Source: Lachnospiraceae bacterium UBA3814 (lineage in GTDB: Bacteria; Bacillota; Clostridia; Lachnospirales; Lachnospiraceae). From it: DNA of 16,628 bases. Position 1 is the first letter of the stretch; each line of letters starts with the position of its first letter. The position numbers and the translations under genes were made by a program. The stretch is from contig DFEA01000007.1 of NCBI GenBank assembly GCA_002368575.1, positions 16,438 to 33,065 on the forward strand, given 5' to 3'. Shown one piece after another: positions 6,631-13,652 of this stretch. Below the pieces are notes generated by a model. The model saw only the letters and a list, made by a program, of their open reading frames with translations. It searched no databases and was not told the DNA's origin.

Positions 6631-8202
6631 ATGCACCTTACAAAATACACAAAGACTGTTAAGTATAACCATATCGGAGCAATGCTGTTTACAGCATTGC
6701 TCGTTTTTGTGCTTGCCCCCGCGTTAAAGGGCAGCAGAAACGCCAATAATCTGATCACCGTATTCATTAACGGCGTCAGCGTAGGGGTAACAAACGATGC
6801 TTCAAGGGTCGATAAGCTGGTAATGGAGGCGCGTAAGCGCATCGCCCGTGAAAGCAGTGAGCTTATCCTCATCAATTACGATATCGTATTGAGCGGGACC
6901 AGGGCCGTATTTGGCAGTTTAAATACGGATGAGGACATCACGGACAGCATATACAGGGTATTCCGTGAAAGCATCCAGAAGACCAAGGAGCCTGTCTATG
7001 AGGTCAAGATAAACGCACTTACGCTGAACCTGAGAACACCTCAGGAGGTGCTCGCGCTTTTGAACTCCGTCAAGGCCCCTTATGATGAGGAAACTGCCTT
7101 CGACATTGATATCATAAGGGATCCCACCAGGGAGCTTAATGTACTTACCACAAGCGTGGAAAAGACCTCGGACTCCGACGACAGCGCGCAGGCACAGGGC
7201 TTCAGCCTTCCCATGGCTGGAAGCTACGGAAAGCTTGACCGGATCTTTGATGCCGCGGAGAACCAGGATATAGAGAGCTTCGATTTCGGCATCCAGAGCC
7301 TTGATTTCGGAGAGACCGTTGAGATAGTGCAGGCCTATGCCGATCCCGAGGATATCCTTACCCTTGAGGAGGCAATAGAAAAGGTCACCAGAAAATCCGA
7401 AAAGAACAAAACCTATGAGGTCGTGGCAGGGGACTCGCTCTCCGTCATAGCCGAGAAAAATTCCACCACCCTGAGCGGCCTTATCGCCATGAACCCCGAG
7501 ACTCTTACGGACGAGAATTCCGCCATAATGGTCGGAGATATCCTCAAGGTGACCTCTGCCGAGCCCGAGCTGTCAATAGTCCGAACCGACAAGGTATACT
7601 ATGAGGAGAATTATAATGCTCCGGTGGAATATGTGGATAATGACAGCTGGTATACAAATGAAAGCGTGGTCCTCAGAGAGCCAGTCGAGGGCTTCCGCAA
7701 GGTCGTTGCGGATATAACCTATAAAAATAACGAGCAGCAGAGTGTAAATATCCTCTACGAGGAGGATGTGATAGAGGCTGTGGCCAAGGTCGTGGAAAGA
7801 GGTACAAAGGCCCCTCCCACCTATATCAAGCCTATCTCGGGAGGACGGCTGTCCTCCGGCTTCGGAAGAAGGAAGGCACCGAAGAAGGGCGCGTCTACCT
7901 TCCATAAAGGAGTAGACTGGGCTACGCCTGTCGGCACCTCTGTAGTAGCCTCCTCGGGCGGTACCGTTGTAAGAGCGGGCTGGGGCGCAGGCTACGGCTA
8001 CTGCGTTTATATACAGCATCCGAACGGGATGATGACGAGATACGGCCATCTTAAGAAGGTTCTTGTGCGTACCGGGCAGAACGTAAGGCAGGGCGAAAGG
8101 ATCGCTCTGAGCGGCAATACCGGCGTGAGTACCGGACCTCACCTTCATTTTGAAATACTGATTAACGGCAAGCAGGTGAATCCGTTTAACTATCTGCAGT
8201 AA
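6631..8202 (+). CDS. Membrane-anchored LysM-G5-M23 cell-wall peptidase
   Basis: The protein has 523 residues. A short basic N-terminus and a hydrophobic segment (~15-32) without a lipobox suggest an uncleaved anchor or a signal sequence. Residues ~40-250 lack a clear domain. A LysM peptidoglycan-binding module spans ~262-306 (YEVVAGDSLSVIAEKN...). A G5-like domain spans ~315-392. The C-terminal M23/LytM zinc endopeptidase has all expected ligands: H425 and D429 (HKGVD), H473 (YGHL) and the HLH motif with H504 and H506. It is therefore predicted to cut peptidoglycan cross-bridges outside the membrane. The start is 2 bases after the upstream stop and lacks a strong ribosome site of its own, which fits coupled translation. 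Confidence 0.92.
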   Translation: MHLTKYTKTVKYNHIGAMLFTALLVFVLAPALKGSRNANNLITVFINGVSVGVTNDASRVDKLVMEARKRIARESSELILINYDIVLSGTRAVFGSLNTDEDITDSIYRVFRESIQKTKEPVYEVKINALTLNLRTPQEVLALLNSVKAPYDEETAFDIDIIRDPTRELNVLTTSVEKTSDSDDSAQAQGFSLPMAGSYGKLDRIFDAAENQDIESFDFGIQSLDFGETVEIVQAYADPEDILTLEEAIEKVTRKSEKNKTYEVVAGDSLSVIAEKNSTTLSGLIAMNPETLTDENSAIMVGDILKVTSAEPELSIVRTDKVYYEENYNAPVEYVDNDSWYTNESVVLREPVEGFRKVVADITYKNNEQQSVNILYEEDVIEAVAKVVERGTKAPPTYIKPISGGRLSSGFGRRKAPKKGASTFHKGVDWATPVGTSVVASSGGTVVRAGWGAGYGYCVYIQHPNGMMTRYGHLKKVLVRTGQNVRQGERIALSGNTGVSTGPHLHFEILINGKQVNPFNYLQ

Positions 8203-8221
8203 AGGTTGGGGGGATCAGAGA

Positions 8222-9214
8222 ATGAAGATCAATATTTATTACGGAGGAAGAGGGATACTTGATGATCCGTCCCTGTATGTGATCGGAAAAATGCAGGAGG
8301 TATTTAAGGAGCTCAATGTCAGAACCGAGCTGTTTAAGCTCTATGAGCTCAAGAATACCATCACTACTCTTCCGGCCTCCATCAATGACTGTGACGGCGT
8401 GATCTTAGCCACTACGGTCGAATGGTTCGGTATCGGCGGCTTTATGCAGCAGTTTCTGGATGCCTGCTGGCTCTACGGGAACAGAGAGAAGATCTCCTCC
8501 ACCTATATGTGTCCGGTAGTGATGTCGACTACCTATGGGGAAAAGGAGGCTGTTTACGGTTTACAGTCAGCCTGGGAGATCCTTGGCGGGCTTACCGCAA
8601 ACAGGGGACTGTCTGCCTATGTAAGCAATATCCGTACCTTTGAGGGCAATCCCGGTTATAATTCGATCATAGAAAAATATGCCGAAAATGTATACAGGAT
8701 CATCTCCCAGAAGGCTCCTGTCATGCCCTCAAGCAATCAGGCCATGAAAAAGCTTACGGGGGCTATACCCAACATGCCTCTGACACCTCAGGAGACAGAG
8801 CAGCTTTCCAGGTATGCCGCGGATGAAACCTATGTACAACAGCAGAAGGAGGATATCGCCGAGCTGACAAGCCTCTTTAAGGGGAAGCTGGAGCAGGGTA
8901 AGACAAATGACGATAGCCGGTATATAACGGCCTTCGAAACACATTACAATAAGAGCATGGAGCTGACGGCCACCTACAGATTTGAGATAAAGGAAAAGGA
9001 AAAGCCGCTGATAGTCCAGGTTTCCGACGGACTTATCAAATGCTATTACGGTGACTATGATAACCCGGATCTGAGATGTAAGCTCGACTGCAGCATGATG
9101 GATCAGATAATCTCGGGAAGGATCACTGTTCAGAGAGCTTTCATGACCGGAGCCATACAGGCAAAGGGAGATATAAAGATGCTCAGGGAGCTTGATCAGG
9201 TATTCAGATTCTGA
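8222..9214 (+). CDS. Flavodoxin-like / SCP2 sterol-carrier fusion protein
   Basis: This 330-residue cytosolic protein follows a GGGGGA site and lies 19 bases after the M23 gene. Residues ~1-165 resemble the flavodoxin/NAD(P)H-dependent FMN reductase fold: an alternating beta-alpha start MKINIYYGG, then DCDGVILATTVEWFGIGGFMQQFLDACW, the region where such proteins contact FMN, and MSTTYGEKEA. A linker spans ~166-225. Residues ~230-330 resemble the SCP2 lipid-carrier fold (YRFEI...LIVQVSDG...CSMMDQIISGRITVQRAFMTGAIQAKGD). SCP2 domains bind lipids or fatty acyl groups. Substrate and electron partners are unknown; a role in lipid or quinone-like redox chemistry is speculation. FMN binding is not proven, because the phosphate-binding loop is not canonical. 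Confidence 0.8.
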   Translation: MKINIYYGGRGILDDPSLYVIGKMQEVFKELNVRTELFKLYELKNTITTLPASINDCDGVILATTVEWFGIGGFMQQFLDACWLYGNREKISSTYMCPVVMSTTYGEKEAVYGLQSAWEILGGLTANRGLSAYVSNIRTFEGNPGYNSIIEKYAENVYRIISQKAPVMPSSNQAMKKLTGAIPNMPLTPQETEQLSRYAADETYVQQQKEDIAELTSLFKGKLEQGKTNDDSRYITAFETHYNKSMELTATYRFEIKEKEKPLIVQVSDGLIKCYYGDYDNPDLRCKLDCSMMDQIISGRITVQRAFMTGAIQAKGDIKMLRELDQVFRF

Positions 9215-9240
9215 CAGGCCGCAAAAAAGGAGGAAAGAAC

Positions 9241-9648
9241 ATGAAAAAAGACGACTGTATTTTCTGTAAGCTCGCAAACGGAGTTATTCCCACAAAAACG
9301 GTATACGAGGACGCTGAGTTCAGCGTGATCATGGACGCGGCTCCCGCGACCCGCGGACACTGCCTCATACTCCCTAAGGAGCATTTCGCTAACATCTACG
9401 AGATCGATGAAGAGACCGTGGGAAAGGCCTTTACGCTTTCAAAGAAAATGGCGGAAAGGCTCACGGAAAGGCTTGGCTGCGACGGCTTCAATATTGTACA
9501 GAACAACGGTGAGGCCGCGGGACAGACGGTCTTCCACTTCCATATCCACCTGATCCCCAGATATAAGACCGACGGTCAGAGGATAGCCTGGAAGCCCGGC
9601 ACCCCTTCAGAGGCTGAGCAGCAAAGCATATTTGAAGCCATATCCTGA
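9241..9648 (+). CDS. HIT-family nucleotide hydrolase/transferase
   Basis: The 135-residue protein starts after a strong AAGGAGG site and lies 26 bases downstream of the SCP2 fusion gene. The histidine triad is complete: H99-F-H101-I-H103 in HFHIHLIPRY. An N-terminal CIFC pair (Cys6, Cys9), together with His48, fits the structural zinc site of the Hint/PKCI branch. Such enzymes hydrolyse adenosine phosphoramidates or dinucleotide-type substrates in the cytosol; the actual substrate here is unknown. It is the last gene of the rightward operon. The converging response-regulator gene ends only 8 bases further on, with no terminator visible between them. Confidence 0.93.
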   Translation: MKKDDCIFCKLANGVIPTKTVYEDAEFSVIMDAAPATRGHCLILPKEHFANIYEIDEETVGKAFTLSKKMAERLTERLGCDGFNIVQNNGEAAGQTVFHFHIHLIPRYKTDGQRIAWKPGTPSEAEQQSIFEAIS

Positions 9649-9656
9649 TTCCGGGG

Positions 9657-10346
9657 TCATATTTTGAATCTGTACCCAACACCCCATATCGTTTCTATGT
9701 ACTGGGGATTTGAGGTATCAAATTCGATCTTCTCGCGGATCTTTTTGATATGAACGGTCACCGTGGCAATGTCCCCTATGGAGTTCATATCCCAGATCTC
9801 GCGGAAGAGCTCCTCCTTCGTGAATACATGGTTGGGGTTTCTCGCAAGAAAGGTCAGAAGATCAAATTCCTTTGTGGTGAGAGTCTTCTCCTCGCCGTCA
9901 ACATATACCCGCCTTGCGGTCTTGTCTATTTTAAGGCCGCGGATCTCTATGATGTCATTCGTATTGGGATTACTGGCTATAAGACGCTCGTATCTTGCAA
10001 GGTGCGCCTTTACCCTCGCTACCAGCTCGCTTGGGCTGAATGGCTTTGTCATATAGTCATCAGCCCCCAGTCCCAGTCCGCGGATCTTGTCTATGTCATC
10101 CTTTTTGGCCGATACCATGATAACGGGCGTGTTCCTGTTTTCCCGGATCTGCCTGCATATCTCAAAGCCATCGATGCCGGGCAGCATAAGGTCAAGGATA
10201 AACATATCATAGTCACCCTCAAGAGCCTTTCTCAGCCCCTCCTGCCCGTCGTTCTCTATCTCCACCTCAAAATCCGAAAGCTCAAGATAGTCCTTTTCAA
10301 GCTCAGCGATCGCCTGTTCGTCCTCTATAATAAGAATCTTACTCAT
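9657..10346 (-). CDS. OmpR/PhoB-family response regulator
   Basis: The 229-residue protein starts at ATG 10344-10346, 9 bases after AGGAGG on the minus strand (10356-10361). The receiver domain spans ~1-120, with the acidic pocket E8/D9, phospho-acceptor D52 (FILDLMLPGIDG) and K101 (MTKPF). The winged-helix DNA-binding domain spans ~130-229 (TKEFDLLTFLARNPN...TVTVHIKKIREKIE...IWGVGYRF). It acts as a transcription factor phosphorylated by the partner kinase encoded just upstream, whose reading frame overlaps this start by 8 bases. The target genes are unknown. Self-regulation and control of the divergent murG operon are possible given the 140-base shared upstream region. Confidence 0.95.
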   Translation of the reverse strand: MSKILIIEDEQAIAELEKDYLELSDFEVEIENDGQEGLRKALEGDYDMFILDLMLPGIDGFEICRQIRENRNTPVIMVSAKKDDIDKIRGLGLGADDYMTKPFSPSELVARVKAHLARYERLIASNPNTNDIIEIRGLKIDKTARRVYVDGEEKTLTTKEFDLLTFLARNPNHVFTKEELFREIWDMNSIGDIATVTVHIKKIREKIEFDTSNPQYIETIWGVGYRFKI

Positions 10347-11430
10347 CAGTATCTGCCTCCTCATATTTTCTAAGCACAAAATGAATGGTCGTGCCCTCGC
10401 GTTCCTTGCCGCTGGCCCATATATAGCCGCCATGATCCTCAATGATCTTCTTGACCACCGAGAGGCCTATACCGCTGCCGCCCTGCGCAGAATTTCTGGA
10501 GGTGTCGGTACGGTAAAACCTGTCAAATATGAAGGGAAGATCCTTGGCAGCTATGCCTCTCCCGTCGTCGGCTATGTCTATCTGTACAGAATCGTTGTGG
10601 TCAGAAATCGATATCGTCACCGTACCGGAGGGCTTGCCCATATATTTGACGGAATTTCCTATTATATTGCTGATCACTCGCCTCAGCTGCTCCGGATCGG
10701 CGATTATCCTCGTTTCCCCGTCTACGGAATTGTTATAGATCAGAGCGATATTTTTGGACTCCAGATCCAGGCCGATCTCCTCCACGCAGTCGCTGAAAAA
10801 ATCGTTGACATTGATACGATGGAAATTGTAGGGTATACGATTCGTGTCTATTTTTGAGTACAGCGTCAGTTCATTTATGAGGCTGTCCATTTCGTTGGTC
10901 TTATTGTAGATGGTCTTTATATAGCGGTCCATCTTATCGGGAGTATCGGCCACCCCGTCCATTATGCCCTCCACATAGCCCTTGATGGAGGTGATGGGCG
11001 TTTTCAGATCATGGGAGATATTGCTTATAAGCTCCCGGTTCTCGTTGTCGTATTTTATCTTTTCCTCCGAGGACTGCTTAAGCCTTGCGCGCATATCGTC
11101 AAAATTATTGCAAAGCTCACTCAGCGCATCCTCGTCGTCCATATGTATGGAGAAATCCAGATTCCCCTCCGCCACCTTGTTCATCGAATCGCTCAGCTTG
11201 TCCAGAGGCTCAAGGAACAGCCTGTTAAAATTGCGCACGAACAGCCCCGTCGTGATCACCATTATAAGAGCGGTGACCGGCAGCAGGTATATCATATGGA
11301 ATTTAATGTCAAAATATTCAAAAAGCCCGAGCGATACCGCCATCATGATGACAGGCGGAAGCCCGACCAGACATGCCATATAAATAAGGCGCTTTCGAAG
11401 TTTCATAGATACAGTATAGCCCAAAACCAT
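10339..11430 (-). CDS. Two-helix membrane sensor histidine kinase
   Basis: The 363-residue kinase has two transmembrane helices (~15-38 and ~46-66) joined by a very short external loop, so no separate extracellular sensor domain exists. A HAMP-like segment follows (~66-118). The dimerisation domain carries phospho-acceptor H140 (SNISHDLKTPITSIKGY), and the ATPase domain shows the N box (NIIGNSVKY), G1 (DDGRG), F (FDRFYRTD) and G2 (GGSGIGLSVV) boxes. The short loop suggests sensing within the membrane or through a partner. I kept ATG 11430, which has GAGAAG upstream; ATG 11406 (MKLRKR) is a plausible alternative without a ribosome site. The stop overlaps the response-regulator start by 8 bases. 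Confidence 0.92.
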   Translation of the reverse strand: MVLGYTVSMKLRKRLIYMACLVGLPPVIMMAVSLGLFEYFDIKFHMIYLLPVTALIMVITTGLFVRNFNRLFLEPLDKLSDSMNKVAEGNLDFSIHMDDEDALSELCNNFDDMRARLKQSSEEKIKYDNENRELISNISHDLKTPITSIKGYVEGIMDGVADTPDKMDRYIKTIYNKTNEMDSLINELTLYSKIDTNRIPYNFHRINVNDFFSDCVEEIGLDLESKNIALIYNNSVDGETRIIADPEQLRRVISNIIGNSVKYMGKPSGTVTISISDHNDSVQIDIADDGRGIAAKDLPFIFDRFYRTDTSRNSAQGGSGIGLSVVKKIIEDHGGYIWASGKEREGTTIHFVLRKYEEADTDE

Positions 11431-11443
11431 AAAATCTTCTCAT

Positions 11444-11540
11444 AATAATTATTAAAAAAGTATTAAATGTGGCTTTTTCCGCGATCCTCTGATATTATAC
11501 TCGTTAGTTCACTTTTTTAGGGCTTTCCGTTTATTAGCCC
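11444..11540. promoter_or_regulatory. Divergent control region between sensor kinase and murG
   Basis: The 140-base gap is AT-rich near the kinase. TATTAAA occurs twice at 11450-11456 and 11461-11467, an 11-base period typical of OmpR/PhoB-family operators. TATTATACT (11483-11491) offers a -10 rightward (TATTAT or TATACT), and its complement offers TATAAT leftward. A short stem GGGCT/AGCCC (11520-11524 with 11536-11540) lies in the murG leader. Promoter strengths and direction are uncertain because neither -35 is convincing. Confidence 0.4.
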
Positions 11541-11570
11541 GGACAAGTATAGTCAGAAAGGACTGAGGTT

Positions 11571-12638
11571 ATGGTCAGGCGCATCATCCTGACCGGCGGA
11601 GGGACTGCCGGTCATGTTACTCCGAATATAGCCCTGCTTCCCGGTTTAAGGGATGAGGGCTATGATATTCAGTATATAGGCTCCTATGAGGGCATTGAAA
11701 AGGGACTCATCGGGGATTACGGGATACCCTATCACGGGATCTCCTCCGGAAAGCTCCGCAGATATTTTTCATTAAGGAATCTTACCGATCCCTTCAGAGT
11801 CCTAAAGGGCTTTTCCGAGGCTGACAGGCTCATAAAGCAGCTCAAGCCCGATATCGTTTTTTCCAAGGGCGGCTTCGTTGCCGCGCCGGTGGTCATCGCC
11901 GCAAGGAAAAACAGGGTCCCTGCCATCATCCACGAATCGGACATGACTCCGGGACTTGCAAACAGGCTCTGCTTTTCTTCGGCGGCAAAGATATGCTGCA
12001 GCTTTCCCGAGACACTTGCAAGGCTCCCGAAGGATAAGGCCGTGCTTACAGGGGTCCCCATACGGGATGAGCTCAGGCAGGGTGACAAGGAGGCGGCAAG
12101 GTGTTTTGCCGGCTTTAAGAATTCAAAGCCCGTGATACTTGTGATCGGCGGCAGCCTTGGGGCTGTTGCGGTCAATACGGCCGTAAGGACCATTCTTCCG
12201 CAGCTACTGAAGGATTTCAACGTTATCCACCTCTGCGGGAAGGGAAAGACGGACGGGACATATGACCATACAGAGGGCTATGTCCAGTATGAATATATAA
12301 AGGATGAGCTTAAGGATATGTTTGCCCTTGCCGATCTTGTTATCTCAAGAGCCGGCGCAAATGCCATTTTTGAGCTTCTTGCGCTTAAAAAGCCCAATCT
12401 GCTCATACCTCTTTCGACCAAGGGCAGCAGGGGAGACCAGCTCTTAAATGCGAGTTCCTTTGACCGGCAGGGGTTTTCCGTGGTCATAGACGAGGACGAG
12501 CTTACAAAGGAGCTTCTCTACGAAAAGATAATTGAGCTCTATACCAATCGGAGCAAATACATCTCGGCCATGGATAAAAGCAGTCAGAACAATGCCATTG
12601 CAACGATCTTAAGGCTTATAAAGGAGAATACACGGTGA
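11571..12638 (+). CDS. murG: UDP-GlcNAc:lipid I N-acetylglucosaminyltransferase MurG
   Basis: The 355-residue protein catalyses transfer of GlcNAc from UDP-GlcNAc to undecaprenyl-diphospho-MurNAc-pentapeptide, forming lipid II on the cytosolic face of the membrane. The two Rossmann domains are evident: the N-terminal loop TGGGTAGHVTPN (8-19) binds the lipid diphosphate, and the C-terminal half has GGSLGA and the SRAGANAIFELLALKKPNLLIP donor-binding region. The length is usual for MurG. AAAGGACTGAGG precedes the ATG. It is the first gene of a rightward series and lies apart from any visible mur/fts cluster, which I understand is common for this murG type in Clostridia. Its last four bases overlap the start of the ribonuclease lipoprotein gene. 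Confidence 0.96.
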   Translation: MVRRIILTGGGTAGHVTPNIALLPGLRDEGYDIQYIGSYEGIEKGLIGDYGIPYHGISSGKLRRYFSLRNLTDPFRVLKGFSEADRLIKQLKPDIVFSKGGFVAAPVVIAARKNRVPAIIHESDMTPGLANRLCFSSAAKICCSFPETLARLPKDKAVLTGVPIRDELRQGDKEAARCFAGFKNSKPVILVIGGSLGAVAVNTAVRTILPQLLKDFNVIHLCGKGKTDGTYDHTEGYVQYEYIKDELKDMFALADLVISRAGANAIFELLALKKPNLLIPLSTKGSRGDQLLNASSFDRQGFSVVIDEDELTKELLYEKIIELYTNRSKYISAMDKSSQNNAIATILRLIKENTR

Positions 12639-13297
12639 AAAAACTGAAGCTGCTGATATTAATGCTGTTCATACTGCTTTTTTCGGGAGGCTGCGCAGGG
12701 GAGAGCTCTCTTAACGAGGCGTCCGGGGATAATGATGTCTCCCGCATTGCAATTCCCGATGACATACGTGAGATGATCGCGCAGAATGAGTTACAGGAGG
12801 AAGACTCCGACAGTCCCCCGGAGCTTAAGCTGATAGAGGACGCTCCCGAAGAGGAGGCTGAACCTGAAAACGAAGCTGCCGGAACCGCCGCGGAGGACAT
12901 ACAGGAGGAGCCACCCGCGGATAAGGCTTCTGTTGACGAGGACGGGACCTATGATTCCAGGGAAGAGGTTTCGTTGTACATACATACATACGGCAGATTA
13001 CCGTCAAATTACATCACCCGGAGGGAGGCTCAGGAGCTTGGTTGGGCAGGCGGATCGGTGGAAAATGTCGCTCCCGGCAAATGCATCGGCGGCAGCCGTT
13101 TCGGGAACTATGAAGGAAGGCTTCCCGATAAAAAGGGAAGGACCTATTATGAATGTGACATTGATACCCTCGGGGCTTCGGGGCGCGGGGCAAAGCGGAT
13201 CGTTTATTCGAACGACGGGCTCATATATTACACCGATGACCACTACGAGACCTTCGAGCTTCTGTACGACCAGGCGGATAACAGGCAGCAGGACTGA
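12635..13297 (+). CDS. Lipoprotein with C-terminal barnase-like ribonuclease domain
   Basis: The 220-residue product starts at GTG with AAGGAG at 12621-12626, in a GTGA overlap with murG. Residues 1-20 form a lipoprotein signal (MKKLKLLILMLFILLFSGGC), with Cys20 as the predicted lipidated residue. Residues ~21-105 form an acidic Glu/Asp/Pro-rich linker. Residues ~107-213 align well with Bacillus barnase: LPSNYITRREAQELGW, APGK-IGG, the catalytic acid E173 (barnase E73), R184 and R188 (R83, R87), and H203 (H102) in DDHYETF. Barnase K27 is replaced by R129. Two cysteines (C150, C174) sit where barnase has S57 and A74. The predicted role is a guanyl-specific RNase tethered outside the membrane; activity is inferred. 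A barstar-like inhibitor gene follows. Confidence 0.92.
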   Translation: MKKLKLLILMLFILLFSGGCAGESSLNEASGDNDVSRIAIPDDIREMIAQNELQEEDSDSPPELKLIEDAPEEEAEPENEAAGTAAEDIQEEPPADKASVDEDGTYDSREEVSLYIHTYGRLPSNYITRREAQELGWAGGSVENVAPGKCIGGSRFGNYEGRLPDKKGRTYYECDIDTLGASGRGAKRIVYSNDGLIYYTDDHYETFELLYDQADNRQQD

Positions 13298-13326
13298 GGC
13301 AATGCCATGAGCTTAAGCTGATTACA

Positions 13327-13353
13327 TTGAAACCGAAGGTAAATGATTATAAT
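13327..13353 (+). promoter_or_regulatory. Possible private promoter for the barstar gene
   Basis: TTGAAA (13327-13332) and a perfect TATAAT (13348-13353) lie in the 75-base gap between the ribonuclease and inhibitor genes. The 15-base spacing is short for a sigma-A promoter. A start point near 13360 would leave only a minimal leader that still includes the AGAGGA ribosome site at 13361-13366. Confidence 0.35.
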
Positions 13354-13372
13354 TTACAGCAGAGGAAAAAGC

Positions 13373-13639
13373 ATGACTTACGAGATAGATCTTTCAAGTG
13401 TATACAATCCGGATGACCTGCATGAAGTGATCGCCGGCGTACTGCCGCTCCCGGAATATTACGGCGGCAATCTGGATGCCCTCCACGACGCTCTTTCGGA
13501 TATATTTGAGGATACCGAAATAAGCTTTGTAAATACCTATGAGGCACAGGTCATGATGCCCAAATATATGGCCGGTCTGAAAAGGCTGTGTGACGATATC
13601 CAGAGCGAAAATCCAAAGCTTAAAATCATCTTTGACTGA
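13373..13639 (+). CDS. Barstar-family ribonuclease inhibitor
   Basis: The 88-residue cytosolic protein is close to the 90 residues of Bacillus barstar. ATG 13373 was chosen because AGAGGA lies 6 bases upstream; an in-frame ATG at 13343 has poor spacing. The diagnostic segment LPEYYGGNLDALHDAL falls at residues 26-41, giving Y29, Y30, G31, N33, D35 and D39 at the same numbers as barstar, where Y29, D35 and D39 contact the barnase active site. Barstar W38 is His here. In the known system the inhibitor blocks the RNase active site before export. Its position directly after the barnase-like lipoprotein gene strongly suggests it is the matching inhibitor. Confidence 0.94.
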   Translation: MTYEIDLSSVYNPDDLHEVIAGVLPLPEYYGGNLDALHDALSDIFEDTEISFVNTYEAQVMMPKYMAGLKRLCDDIQSENPKLKIIFD

Positions 13640-13652
13640 AGCGGGGGAAACT

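Noticed and set aside
10347..10442. N-terminal extension of the response regulator
   Set aside because: The extra 32 residues lie inside the kinase gene, are Arg/Ala-rich, and precede a start with a perfect AGGAGG that begins the normal receiver domain.
12636..13310. Reading the barnase/barstar pair as a classical intracellular toxin-antitoxin module
   Set aside because: The RNase has an export lipoprotein signal and the genes lie in a housekeeping series, so an exported enzyme with a protective inhibitor fits better than a plasmid-type stability system.
13590..13652. Upstream start for the TatD gene
   Set aside because: It would overlap the barstar gene by 50 bases and has no ribosome site, while ATG 13653 follows GGGGGA and begins with the conserved THAH segment.
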